A stretch of 64,000 nt of DNA from Acanthaster planci (lineage: Eukaryota > Echinodermata > Asteroidea > Valvatida > Acanthasteridae): NCBI RefSeq assembly GCF_001949145.1, contig NW_019091655.1:142402-206401 (forward strand). The letters are read 5' to 3'. Of the stretch, positions 1 to 51,426 are shown one piece after another. A model generated the notes under the pieces. The model worked only from the letters and a program-made list of their open reading frames with translations, searched no databases and had not been told where the DNA came from. The stretch's first letter is position 1. Each line of letters starts with the position of its first letter. A program made the position numbers and the translations under genes.

Positions 1-1086
1 ATTGTAAAGCTGGATACGCCGCTGAGTTTGGAAAAGTAAATTTCCATTTCTTTAGCAATTTATTGTTGTATAAGTACATATATATTTGCAACAAGTATTG
101 AAGCAACCCTTTCAGAAGTGTTTAAAAATGCAAATTCTGCGGATAAATTTGAACATAATGTGTAGGGTGAAGTGTCTTCCCTGATTTACATGGACAACAG
201 CGCCCTCACTTGTCATGAAAATGTCGGGACACACATTCCAAAACGATTTTTAAATAGTTTTTATACATTAAAGAAGAGTGCAAAGATGCACAAAAAGTGA
301 GTTTAAGAAAAATTAATTTCTTGGAAACTTTAAGCCCTTCTGGGCATACATGATATATGAAAGAACAAGCATCGATAGGTAGACGGAAAAGGACCTGCGG
401 CATGTGCATGTCCTAAATATTTATACTTTATTCTATCAAAACATCGCATTCACGTTGAAGAGACATGACATGAGAAGTTGAATATCGAACTGCAGAGGAA
501 TTAATAGAATAAAATGTAAGATTTAGGATTTGTATGCATACGATGCGGGTCGTTGTAAGTGTCCCTTTGTCCCTGTCAACCCAAACGAAGCAGCTGTTCA
601 GATTTTCTACTGTATCGTGAATGCACTCACCAACATGACTAATGGTGGCGCTCATCCGAGGTATTGCTTTCAGCACGTATTGTTTTCAACATGGAGTTGA
701 TGTCAAAATTATTTTCATTCAAGTCTCCAGTAGATTAAGTGAAAAATGTATGTTCGTATAGATAATTGAATGTCTTAATAATAATGCCAATATATTAGTC
801 CTCCTGAGTACCAATTGCTAGTAATTAAAACACGTTTGTAGCTTCAACTGTATGTTGGAATTACACGTACTAGGTATGACAGGTGCAGCAGGTCGGAAGC
901 ACATCGTGCATATATGCACGCGCTCACACAGCCGTACCGTTTTGAGGTTGTCGGTATTGTTTACCACACTCGTAGGTGGGAAGATCGCGTACACGGCACC
1001 AATATTTGTACAGATATCTTCCCACTTTGTGCGGCTTTTGACTGAAATATTCCTGGATGCCGTAGCAGGGAACATTATAGGACGTT
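1..1086. other. DNA upstream of the DDAH start codon
   Basis: I see no coding sequence and no clear TATA box. GC content rises from about 840 towards the start codon, so a promoter and 5' UTR probably lie in 840-1086. The transcription start cannot be fixed from sequence. Confidence 0.5.
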
Positions 1087-40259
<39,173 letters not shown>

Positions 40260-40896
40260 GTACCAGCCTCTCCTCTCAATGACTTGCAGCCACAACCAAA
40301 GACCAGGGGAAAACTGCAAGAAACATAAAAACAAACAATATTCACAACACTGAGAAAGTCTTGGTTGTTAATTGTATTCCTTAGCTTTGTAATGTTTCAG
40401 TCTCCATCTTATGATAATTGGAAAGAAGCATTTTTAGCTCACTGTAAAATGCACTCAGAGGTTTTAATTAATGTTGCTGGTACGTACTTGTATTGATATT
40501 ACAAGAAAAAAAGTGAGTTTTAAAAAAGACTAGGGCACTGTTTTCTGTTGCCAATGTGCTGTGTCTTTGGGTGATCCTTACCTAAGGCAGCCATGTTGGT
40601 CTGGTTTCCATGACAGGGCATTGCCTTTTTCTGTCACCGTGGAAATGTTACCAGCCTTGTCATATCCTGCCACACTTTTGGACGCTTGTGATAGGCTTAT
40701 GTAACAACACAGGGGTGTTTAATAAGATTTCAGTTCAATTATTCACTGCTTGTATTAACTTTCAGAGCCTTTCTCTAGCAAGTGCACTTGGCCAGTCAGT
40801 TCATCGTCAAACAGTGAGACACAGTGTGATTTATGTGTTAGTTCACACAGTTAGTGGTATAAAGTGGCTGATCATTTGAAGTAGCTTGCTGATTGA

Positions 40897-40902
40897 AATA
40901 AA
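40897..40902 (+). terminator. Candidate DDAH polyadenylation signal
   Basis: This is the first canonical AATAAA that I see downstream of the DDAH stop codon, about 640 bases after it. It would give a 3' UTR of roughly 660 bases (40260 to about 40920). It is assigned from the hexamer and its position only. Confidence 0.5.
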
Positions 40903-42382
40903 GGAATGATGAAAGGGAGAAAGCTGATGAGATGGTTAGATCACGTACCAACCAATACAATTTTGATTTTGAGGAAAAGCGTACTCAACAATTATTCCCT
41001 CGTAAACTGCTTTCAAAACCAGGGCCCACTTCTGCTAAGCACTTGATTTTACACTGACAGAGGCTCTGTGCCTCTGTCACAGACTGTAAGCGGTAAACGT
41101 GGTAAAAAAGCATGCTTACTTTGGAGAAAAATTGTCTCAGAATAGTGACGAAACATTGGAAATCTCTATGCGCACAACCAGGTACAACCACACCAAGCTC
41201 CACCTTGACATATTGCTTACTGTTTAAACATTTTCTGCTTTAGTGAGCACAAATCTTCTGCTAACTGTCAAGCAGTGTGCCATGAAATTGAGCCCACGTC
41301 TTCATTTTGAAGATATGGAACTGATACATGGAGATGTTACATTCCGGTGACTAAGAAATTGTAAAAAAAAAAAATCCCTTTAGACATGTGACATGGTCTG
41401 TCATCAAGTTCTTTCCCAATCTACCAACCATTCATAAAATCTAGCATTAAAAAAAAAATCAAGCCTGAAAACAAGACTACGTATTCATGGTAGAGCACTC
41501 TGGCTTTTAAATGTGGGTGATGATTTGAAGAACAAGTTTACTGCTGAAAATGTTCAAAGTATTGCAAGTAACATGCAGTCCTAGTGCAAGTTACATGTAG
41601 TTGTACGTTTCTTGCACACTTGTGGGAAGCCATTTCTCCAAACGTTTCTTTCCCTACTAATTCAAAAGCAGTCTATCAACTACTTGGGCTGTGCTTGGGA
41701 AAGACCTCTGAGGAACCAACTAGGTACAGCGTACCTGTCACAGCATTTTTATTGTCCACATGGTCTTTGTGCATTGCCTTGACTCCATTGATACTCGTGG
41801 ATATAATTTAAGTGAGCTTGCTTTGGAGAACTTGAACTCAGCGCTGGTAATGCAGGCTTTTCACTCATTTGGAACTGAGGTTACAAGTATGGTATAAGTA
41901 CGTGGTGTATAGAATATCAGCTTGGTGATATTGCCACATTGAGGAATGGGTATACGTATATGCTTTTTATTAAGTCTAATCCCCACTGTGTATGTAAAAT
42001 CATACTGAAATGGTGGGATTGAAGGCTGTTGGAGTTAAAGTGTATTTCAAACCATTTCTTTGGCCACGGGTTACATACTGGACAGTACTGAGTACTGTAA
42101 ATCTTATTGGTTTTTTTTTTATTTCTTGCCAAAGTTTGTGACGAGCCATTTCCTGAAATGAGTTGTTACTCAACACTCATGTAATCAAAGAATGATTCAG
42201 TGTATCATTGAAATGTTTTAAAAGCAGTCCTGTGTACTCGATGTTGCAGTTATTCAGCATTCATAACATTTCAATATTTTTGGTTGTAATCTGTGTGTGT
42301 GAGGCAGTCACACGTATATAACCCTCATACTTGCTGAATTTTCAGTGACTCTGCCCAGTCACTCTTATCTTGAAGTGTAAAG

Positions 42383-42776
42383 CAGTGGCGTAAATCTGTG
42401 CCAGAAAGGGGGGGGGTGGGGGATGGAAGATGGGGAAGTTTGAGGGGTGGGATGACTTGCCTGACCATGGAGCTTTGAAAGGGGGAGTGCTGACACTATA
42501 AGACAGGGGGGTGGTGGGAGGGGTAGTGTACATGTAATATGTGATACATTCCTGCAGATTCTTACACCAGAGTGGCGTAGTGATGGCTTTTTATATTGTC
42601 CTTTTTTGAGTGCAATTGAATACAGTTTGCTTGTTGGGAAGTCCGAAAAATGCTTCACAATCAGCCTTTATTTTTCTCTCTTCGCGAAAAATTGGGGGGA
42701 TGATTCTGTAGCCTGTCTCCCCCTTCCCGGTCAAAAAGTGAAGAGGATAACCCCCCCCTCCAATTTATGCCCATTG
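42383..42776. mobile_element. MITE-like element with CAGTGGCGTA ends, copy 1
   Basis: It begins CAGTGGCGTAAATCTG and ends CCAATTTATGCCCATTG, an imperfect inverted repeat. Long G runs follow the left end and C runs precede the right end, as in related copies. Non-coding; probably hAT-like. Confidence 0.5.
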
Positions 42777-43365
42777 TATAAAGGTGTAGAAATCAATGGG
42801 ATTATATCTTGACAGCATTAAAGAATTGCTGAGGGAAAAATTAATCTAAAAGTGGCAACTTGGTATCTTTTGCATTTGTTCTGATTGCGTTGATTGCCCA
42901 GTGAATTGTATGTATTCAGATTTTTATCCAAATTTTATTCCAATTTCAATCACTGTCTAATGTGAGAGAATTTTTCAAATGCACAAACCAATGTATTTTT
43001 TATATGGCACACCCTGCATTACACAATGTTTTGTGTAGTATTTAGTGTTTGGGGATGTTTTTGTTTCTAAAATATATCTTTGCAGGAGCATGCAAGTTTT
43101 TTATTTTTAAACAGCTAGTGAAAACGGATTTTAAACCTAAATGGTTAAAGAGCTTTTACATGGGGTTTTAATGTTGACAAAAATAAGTAACTGATTTGTT
43201 TTTATTGCATTCCGAGCAATAATATGGCTTATGTGAAACATTTGTGTTGAGAAAGCTTGCTGCGTGGTGTCCAGGTTGTATGGCTTCTGACTTAGATCGC
43301 CTGAACAAAGATATTGACAAATGGGAAGAGAAACCAACTGGTGCTGGTGCTGTTGGCATAGCACT

Positions 43366-43425
43366 GGTACGGTGGTCTAGAGGTGGCAGGTTCAAATCCC
43401 GTCCCAGTCTTTTTTTTTTTTTATT
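43366..43425 (+). repeat. Truncated tRNA-like fragment
   Basis: TGGTCTAGAGG (A-box-like) and GGTTCAAATCCCGTCCC (B-box region) are followed by a T run. The anticodon arm is missing, so it is not a tRNA gene. Confidence 0.4.
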
Positions 43426-43654
43426 CACTTTCTCAAACATTTGCAAGAGTCGAAAACATGTTCGGAAAGGTTTTGTTGTCGTTTATGTTCCTAAAAAAGA
43501 GGATTTTTTTTCTGTCACACGAAAAGTATGAGTAGCAACTATCAATTGGGATATACCTGTCCCTTAGACTTCCAGATTATATGGAAAAACTATCACATGG
43601 TTAATGACCAATTAATGACTCATTAATGAATAAAACGGAAGTTGATGTATGTAA

Positions 43655-43722
43655 ATGTAACTGGCAGTGTTAACATTAATACAACTCTATGTAACTGACA
43701 GTGTTAACATTAATACAACTCT
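43655..43722. repeat. Tandem duplication of a 34-bp unit
   Basis: 43655-43688 and 43689-43722 are identical except at one position (ATGTAACTGGCAGTG versus ATGTAACTGACAGTG). Confidence 0.9.
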
Positions 43723-45407
43723 TCTCTATCGAGGTTCCTTACTTGGAGGTAAATGTTGAAGCAGTTCAGAGGAGGTAATGGCAAAGTGTTGAAGGGAAGG
43801 TCATATCTGTGTAGACAGCAATCTCTTGGTGCGGTAGTCTTGCCTTGCTTTTGTGAAATGTTCAAATTGTTAAGCGTGTACTTACTCCCGAAGCTTGAGC
43901 TGGCATAGATTTGGCCAAAGTCAGAGTTGGAGTTTAGCGGCTAGGGCTTGTCCAAAATCCCAACTATGGATTTATCACAGTAGTGCAGGCAACAAGCCGT
44001 AACCAGAGACACCAAGCGTGCGTTCTCAGTTTTCTTTCTTGTGTGGAACTGGATAGAATTTGCTAAGCTAGACTGTTTTCTTGACAAGTGTGTATTGCCT
44101 TAATCTCTTTTTTTTTTTACCCATTTTCTAGTTTTGCATACGTTGACTCCAAGCCTTAAAACAGAATGCATGCTTTAGATGAAGACTAAATTTTATAGTC
44201 TGTAGCTTGTGAAACCTTCATGCAACCCAGCTAAATTGTGTTCAAGGGCAAGTCAGAAGGTAAAAGACTGCCTAGTCTCCCTTGCAAACTTGTCTGCAGG
44301 ACATGTAACATGTAACGATGGCATCTTTGTTATATTGTGCTAGCCTCCAGAGTATCACAGTACTGAAAACTAGCTTCTTTGTACATGTATAACTTCTTAC
44401 AGAGTGTTACATGTACAGCCAAGGTTTTTCAACAGCAAACAGAAAAAAGTACAAGTGAGATAAAAGTGTTTCTGAGATGACACAAAAAACTGTCTCTTTT
44501 TATTAACTTCCTTTGTAAGTGTAACCAAGTTTTTTTTTTCTATGTGAAGTATACTTACTAGATGGCCCGGCATGACAGACAATATGGCCCCATTGCATCA
44601 AACTATTTTTTTGTGCAATTTGAAAGGTGCTCTGTCGGCCATGTTGCCAACCATGTACATAGAGTCGTCAGATTAAAACTCTTGAAAACAGTTGTACTGA
44701 TACAAAAAATAAAATGTAATTGAAATTTTGTAATGAAAACAAACGTCAAAAGATCACTTCTCATGTAGATTTGTACATGTACATTTACTGATAGTTTTGT
44801 AGGACACGTTTAGTCTGTACTAGTTATTCCTTTAGTGAAAAGTAGAACCACAAGTTGGAAAGAATGCAGTATAGTTTCCATTTTTTAATCAAAATTTTCT
44901 CTTATCAGCGAAGCAGAGAAGCCATTTATGCAAGCAAAAATAATAAAAATAATGTTTTTCAATAGTTTGGAAGCTCTTTGCCAGAATAGATTAACATGTC
45001 CCATGAAGTGTTGGGTCAATTTGTTATCAACATACTGCAGTTTTTCCAAGATTGGACTGAATTCGCATTAGTTTCAATAGCTCTGTTCTAGTTTCTAAGT
45101 TCATGGACGGTGACTTCTAGTGTCACGTTATTTCTGGTGTTAATTACTTAGTATTACAATAAAGGTTGCTCCATTTCTAAACTGCACAGCTGAAAGAAAC
45201 ATTACGAACTTTTCTTTTGAATTTGTCCTGTTTGTTTACTGATTCTCAAATCCCTTGCTTCAGTCCCTGCATTAAACCTCTGCTTTTTCCTTTCTTCAAG
45301 GGGAGAAGACAGGGTTGAAACGGAAGATTCCCAATCGTAGCTAACATTGCTGGACCAGCTAGAGCTCTGTTTTGAAATGACTTTTCCTCCCTGATGGGGC
45401 TCTGACA

Positions 45408-45971
45408 NNNNNNNNNNNNNNNNNNNNNNNNNNNNNNNNNNNNNNNNNNNNNNNNNNNNNNNNNNNNNNNNNNNNNNNNNNNNNNNNNNNNNNNNNNNNN
45501 NNNNNNNNNNNNNNNNNNNNNNNNNNNNNNNNNNNNNNNNNNNNNNNNNNNNNNNNNNNNNNNNNNNNNNNNNNNNNNNNNNNNNNNNNNNNNNNNNNNN
45601 NNNNNNNNNNNNNNNNNNNNNNNNNNNNNNNNNNNNNNNNNNNNNNNNNNNNNNNNNNNNNNNNNNNNNNNNNNNNNNNNNNNNNNNNNNNNNNNNNNNN
45701 NNNNNNNNNNNNNNNNNNNNNNNNNNNNNNNNNNNNNNNNNNNNNNNNNNNNNNNNNNNNNNNNNNNNNNNNNNNNNNNNNNNNNNNNNNNNNNNNNNNN
45801 NNNNNNNNNNNNNNNNNNNNNNNNNNNNNNNNNNNNNNNNNNNNNNNNNNNNNNNNNNNNNNNNNNNNNNNNNNNNNNNNNNNNNNNNNNNNNNNNNNNN
45901 NNNNNNNNNNNNNNNNNNNNNNNNNNNNNNNNNNNNNNNNNNNNNNNNNNNNNNNNNNNNNNNNNNNNNNN
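45408..45971. other. Assembly gap (564 N)
   Basis: An unsequenced run. The bases on both sides share CTGATGGGGCTCTG, so the true gap may be a collapsed or overlapping repeat rather than 564 missing bases. Open frames read across it are not meaningful. Confidence 0.98.
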
Positions 45972-46096
45972 ACTGATGGGGCTCTGCATACACTCTGCTA
46001 CAGTGAAACAATAATGGATGTCACATTTTCTTTTCAAGTTAGAACCACATTGTAAGCTACTGGCCAAGAGAAATGTTTGGCAACGTGCATACAAAT

Positions 46097-46255
46097 CAGC
46101 GGCATATCCAGGTTGTTGGTCGAGTGTTCAAAATGAACTCTTTTTTTTTTCTAAAAATGACTGTCCCCATGGGGACACTTTCGGTTCCAAACAAAAAATG
46201 GTGACATCTCTCTGGGGCAACTTGCTCCACCCCTCCCCCACTGAATACACCACTC
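46097..46255. mobile_element. MITE-like element with CAG.GGC.TATCCAG ends, copy 2
   Basis: CAGCGGCATATCCAG at the left and CTGAATACACCACTC at the right are inverted repeats with 4 mismatches. Both resemble the CAGTGGCGTATCCAG ends of known hAT-like MITEs. The right end is preceded by a C-rich run, as in the relatives. It is only 159 bases long. Confidence 0.6.
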
Positions 46256-48394
46256 ATGAAATGTACCTTTAATGTAGTTCATCTCCTTTTAGGGTACAAC
46301 CTACAAGTTACAGTGAAACACTGATCTACATGTACTTGACACCTTTAACAGGACAGTTGTAACCATTGACTTGGTGGAGAAAACACAACTGAACAATAGT
46401 CAACATATGGTTGCCATTTTGGTCAGGTTCCTTGACTTCCGTTTGAAGGGTCACTGACAGTACAGGCTGTATCTTAATCAACCGGCTGTGGCTTAGAGTA
46501 ACACTAGTGTAAAGGCAAGTGGTCTTAGCCACTAGTCTGTGCCCTCCATAGATGTGTGTTATTTTAAGCCCTAGTCACAACATTCGGGTCACAGCCTGAC
46601 TTTAGTCTCAGACTTCATGCAGACCTGTGCTGAGGTTACTTCAAGACACAATAATCATCACCCATGCCCTTGGGGGACCTGAAAACTAAGACCACTACAC
46701 AAGTTCACTAATATCAAAGTTAATATTGGCACCAAACTATTGAGGAATATTCCAAGACACGCTGACTACCTTATTAAAGTTAAAGTTAATGTTATGTCAG
46801 TTTTCAAGGGTATACACAAATTGTTTACAGAATCTTTGAAAATACACTTCTTTGTCGCATTAAACCTTATTTTCATTCCCTGGTTTGCCATTTCATACAG
46901 CATTTTGGTGCTTTTTTATTTTACACTTATTCAAATTTCCAATATCATGATGCCCGTAACATGGGTCTATTAAGCCACACAGAGTTGCATGATTACGTCT
47001 TCATAGTCTATAGAGAGTGTTTTGGACACATCTATTCAACCTAGCTCTAGACAGACCAGCAAAATCTGGTCCTTTGATCACCTCACAGCACTCCTGAGAT
47101 CAATGATGTATTGAATTTTTTTCACCTGAAGGTGGATGAGTATTGAATTTTCCTCATTTAGAGAATAGACTTAAAGGTATAAGCACACAGGTTCTTTACA
47201 AAAGTCTGTGTTTAAAACATAGGCCTTGTCGTTTCCTTTGTTAACTTTTTTCGTGTGTAAATGAATACATCATTTTTTAAAATTAGATTCAGGTGTGAAT
47301 GAGGGCCAACTTCCATCACTGCTGTGTAATCATACCACTACATGTTAACAATCAGTACCAATGGCAGTTTGGGTGTTTTGAATGCCCCCCAAAATAAGGA
47401 ACTGACTTTATCACAAGGCATGATTCACAAATGCAAACCAGCAATTGCAGCACTGATACAAACTTGTCAACTAGGCATTTTCTTCTCATTCACTTAACTG
47501 CAAATTCAAGACAGCTCTGGACACTTTCTAGTAACGGCCTTTTCAAGACATTGCACGTGATTATTGCAAAGTAAACATTGAGAAATTGCAAATGAGACGC
47601 CGCAGGGTCATTATAAACTGTGGGTTGGATATGTGATATTTTTCTGTCCGTTACACCTGACCTGTGTAATTTGACATGGGATATATCAGTGAAATTGACT
47701 TCAATCCATTTTTATTTATTTGGCAGGTAATTTGCATCAATTAAGCTCTCTTGGAAATTAAAGAATATGCTCTAAACCTACAAAATCATGTGTCAGATGT
47801 AACAGACCAGGAAAAAAATCCCTGAATTTATAGAATGACCCAGCAGCATAACGCAGATGGCTACTTCGCAGCAAATTTGATACCTACATATGTAATTCTA
47901 CCTTAAGTTTGTTTCATATCACTTCTTCCAAAGAGATGATGTGTATTTTCAAAGTGACTTTGTAATATACATCATGACCAAAATTCTGGGACTGTGGTTC
48001 ATACACGTTACAGACTGGTCTGAGAAAAATTCAAGTGTACGACTTCAAACTATCTGCGCCCAGACAAGGTCAAAATTCTGTGCAGGAAATAAGTTACACT
48101 CTAGTAATTTAATACAGCTCTATGGTCACAACTCTCTCGGTCAAGAGGCAGTCAATGTGCACATATGACCTCCTTGTAAGTCTGGTACCATTGAAGCAAT
48201 GCCTTCTTCCGGTCACCAGATCAGTCTATAGAGGGTTTGCACGGCTGCCATTTTGCAGGCCAGTGTTTTTGTTCCACAGTGTATGCACAAAAGAGGTTTC
48301 CCTGTGGACCAAAAGAACTGCCCTGCAAGATGGCTACCATGCAAAGCTTCTACACTGGATTTGGACCAGCCAGCTGAACCTGACACCACTTAAT

Positions 48395-48470
48395 AGCTGA
48401 GTGGTTCACAGGCCGGTACAGGCACTGCAAGCAGGAGGTCATGGATCCAAGTCCCCCGCTTGAGCAGGCT
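48395..48470 (+). repeat. tRNA-like SINE fragment
   Basis: TAGCTGAGTGGTTCACAGG (A-box-like) is followed by AGGAGGTCATGGATCCAAGTCC (B-box-like) with tRNA-like spacing. No stable acceptor stem is apparent. Confidence 0.45.
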
Positions 48471-51227
48471 GGTGCATTATTAGTGACAATTTCTCAGTGA
48501 TGGGTGGGTGTTGCTTATAAATGACTCTACTGATATTTCACTGGACATTTCTGATGGCCCCATTTAATGGTGGAAAGCAATCATTTCAGTTTTGTACAGA
48601 ATGACTCACAAAACAGTGGCTCCATACAACAGTTCTTGCAATGCTTACCACCATTGGCGGGGGCCACTAGAAATGACCTGGGACCATTAAAATGGTCACC
48701 TAATTCACCCATAAAATCGCTCCCTTTTTGCCATTTGTCCCACGCATTACGCAACAATCTTAAGTGTGAATGCACGCAGTAAATGAGGAGATTCTGTTCA
48801 TTAATATGCAAAAACACGTGCAGGTTTGTCTCAGAAAAAAATGGCAGATAAAAAGTTAAAACTAAATTTACTTCAAAGAATCCCTCTTGAAAATACTTTT
48901 CTTTGGTTTGTACATTGCTGCAGGCAAACAAGGCAACAGTATTTCTTTCTTGCTGAAATATAGAATAAAACGTTTTTAAGAATAGGAATTGTATCGATAA
49001 GCACCACAGGTATTAAAATAATCTGTATTTACAAGTACACTGTCGCAGTAAGTATACTTTTCATATCACTACATGTAAATCTACATTTCAACGTAGACCC
49101 CCCCCAAAAAAAATATTAAGTTATTCCACAAACACTCATGGGACTTCAGAAGGAAAACCCACCTCTCCAAAATTGCCTTCCTCCACACATGGTGGTTCTC
49201 TTACTTTATCCCAACCTAATGTTGCATTTTCTTACTTGGTCTTATCCAACTGTCAACTATTTCCTCATTTGATAAACTTCACAGATGTGAATCGGATAGA
49301 GAGACCCCCTATATTCAACCTGTGAGGTCTGGCAACGTCCCTCAAACCCAAATGACATTATATTTCACTGTGCAATTTAAATGGTTACAAAGTTCCAATT
49401 TACTTGTACACATATTTTCATGAAGGGGACAGGGTGGAGAATAAAACGGTAGCAGGCAGTAATATACAACATGCACGTCATATGCATGCCTACGTTTATA
49501 TGTCCATCCGATGCTAATATGCATGATTTAGAATTACAAAAAAAAATTGCAATATACCTTGCAACCTTCCTTCCATATGCTCACATAGGAAGTTTAAAAT
49601 TGCACAGAATAAAATTCAAACAATAACAAGCAGCATGTAATAATGCAGCAAAGTGTGGATGACATTTCCAGCTGTTCTTATTTTCTGACCCTCCCTTATG
49701 GGAGTGCACGTCAGTATTACTTGCAAGTTACAAATTCAGTGTCTTTTCCACGTGTTGTTGCCATCAGTCACAACCCATGACAGCTGAAGATACAGGGCCA
49801 AGGTAATGAGCAGTGGTGCATGTAGCTACATATCACAGCTCTGTGAAACTTGATGACTGCGTTCCAGCTTCAGCGATGGATGGATGGTTCAGTGCCTCTC
49901 AGATCCTTTGCCTGCTGTTGTTGTGCGAGGTCTCGGGTCGCAGGTTAAAGGTCAGAAGTCATAGCCAGCAAAATACCAGGGGTCCTACGAATTTAAGTGA
50001 AGCATTATATCACAGAGTCAAACTGTTTTGACAGCTTTTGTGAAACTCACATCCACCTTGTTAAGACTTGTTTTGACAAGGCTGCCATGCTTGCACATCT
50101 CTCTTAACCTTTGGACACTTAAAATGAGTATTCACAGTTTGTACTCTTTTGAGGGTTCTAGTTTCAAACAAAAACGGCTTTGGATGTGAGAAAATGTACT
50201 TAGGAAGCTCAACGGAGAATAACAATGTTAACAGATACGATTTTGCACACATCTGCAGCTTTTTAAAGTGACTTTTAAAAATTTCAGGAAAAAACCTCTT
50301 ACAGGTTTGCCGAATGAAACTCTTTACAGAAGTAGAACAAAAATGTGTCTTTACAAAGGAAAAGAAAAAGGAAAACCAACCAAGCAGAAAAATATTTAAA
50401 GCAACAGGTCCTTAGCACTGAAGAACTTCAAATGCTTTTGTAACAGCAATGACATTCTGTCTGACAACTTTTCTTTTCCATTGGTTGCAAGCATTAAAAC
50501 AAAAGTAAATCCAATGCAGGTGTTATCTCTATCAAACAGTGGATGTTGACTGATATAAGAGAAACTTTTTGGGTAAAATGATTTCCCTGCCAAAAATGAA
50601 TCCACTGAACACTCTTCCTTTAAGCTTAAAATCAATCCATTTGAACAAATTTTCAAAATTTACATACATTTTAAGTTTTACTTTTAATAGCACACGGTAT
50701 TACAAAGGTAACAAAGGGCTTGCATTAACAAACCAATTTATGCTTCAAAAGTTTCAAAAATGAAACAAATTATTACAATGACAACCCTACACATCTGTAG
50801 TACCCATCCTAATAGTATAACTTCCATCAGATGTGGTCTCTGACAGTCTGTCATATTGACTTAAAGTCAACTCTCATTATAAAGAACACTGCTGTCACAA
50901 AATACTGTCGTAAAGAGCACGTTCTGAGAATCTCAATTTCTTGAATTCTTGAATGTGCCAATACAGGCAAATATGACAATAGTGTGTCACAAAAATCAGG
51001 GATAAATGTACCATTAGGATGTGATAAGTTTTGGTGTAGCGACTTTGAACTGTTTCACATCTGTAGAGTCTCAGACATATCAAAAAGGGTCCTTTCCATA
51101 ACCTACAGAGAGATTTTCAGTTTCTATATTACATCTATAGACACTGAGAATCGACAAATACAGTGGCAAACTTGGTGAGAGACAACTTTGGCTGAGTGTA
51201 GGTCAGAAGTGAAAGGATAGGGGCTCA

Positions 51228-51426
51228 CTATCTGATATCCTTGGCCACCGCTGCTTTGTGTCGGGAGAACCAAACTTTGAGGGTGTGATCATCGCTGGCC
51301 GTGATCATCATCTCAGGGTCCCTGGGGTTGAAAGCCACGGAGTTGACAACGTCACGATGAGGCAACTTGGCCAAGAGGTTGCCATAGTAACGATCCCAGA
51401 TGTAGCCATGTCGATCCTCCGCCCCA
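51228..51426 (-). CDS. FBXW5: FBXW5 exon 7, last WD40 repeat and stop (residues 917-982)
   Basis: The acceptor is CTGACACAG. The exon encodes SGAEDRHGYIWDRYYGNLLA, then KLPHRDVVNSVAFNPRDPEM and MITASDDHTLKVWFSRHK, ending KDIR and TAG at 51228-51230. It matches the human C-terminus (SGAEDRHGYIWDR..VVNSVVFSP..TASDD..IKAW). No AATAAA lies within the next 500 bases; the nearest variant signal, ATTAAA, is at 50683-50688 on this strand. Confidence 0.95.

Larger units (their letters stand above)
40260..51227. other. Convergent intergenic region between DDAH and FBXW5
   Basis: This holds the 3' UTRs of both genes, two CAGTGGC-type MITEs, tRNA-like fragments and the assembly gap. I recognise no additional gene on either strand. 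AT-rich sequence with little structure fills 46.3-51.2 kb. Confidence 0.75.

Noticed and set aside
45202-46094. Two - strand open frames of about 270-280 residues
   Set aside because: Most of each is a run of unknown residues across the assembly gap; the readable ends match nothing.
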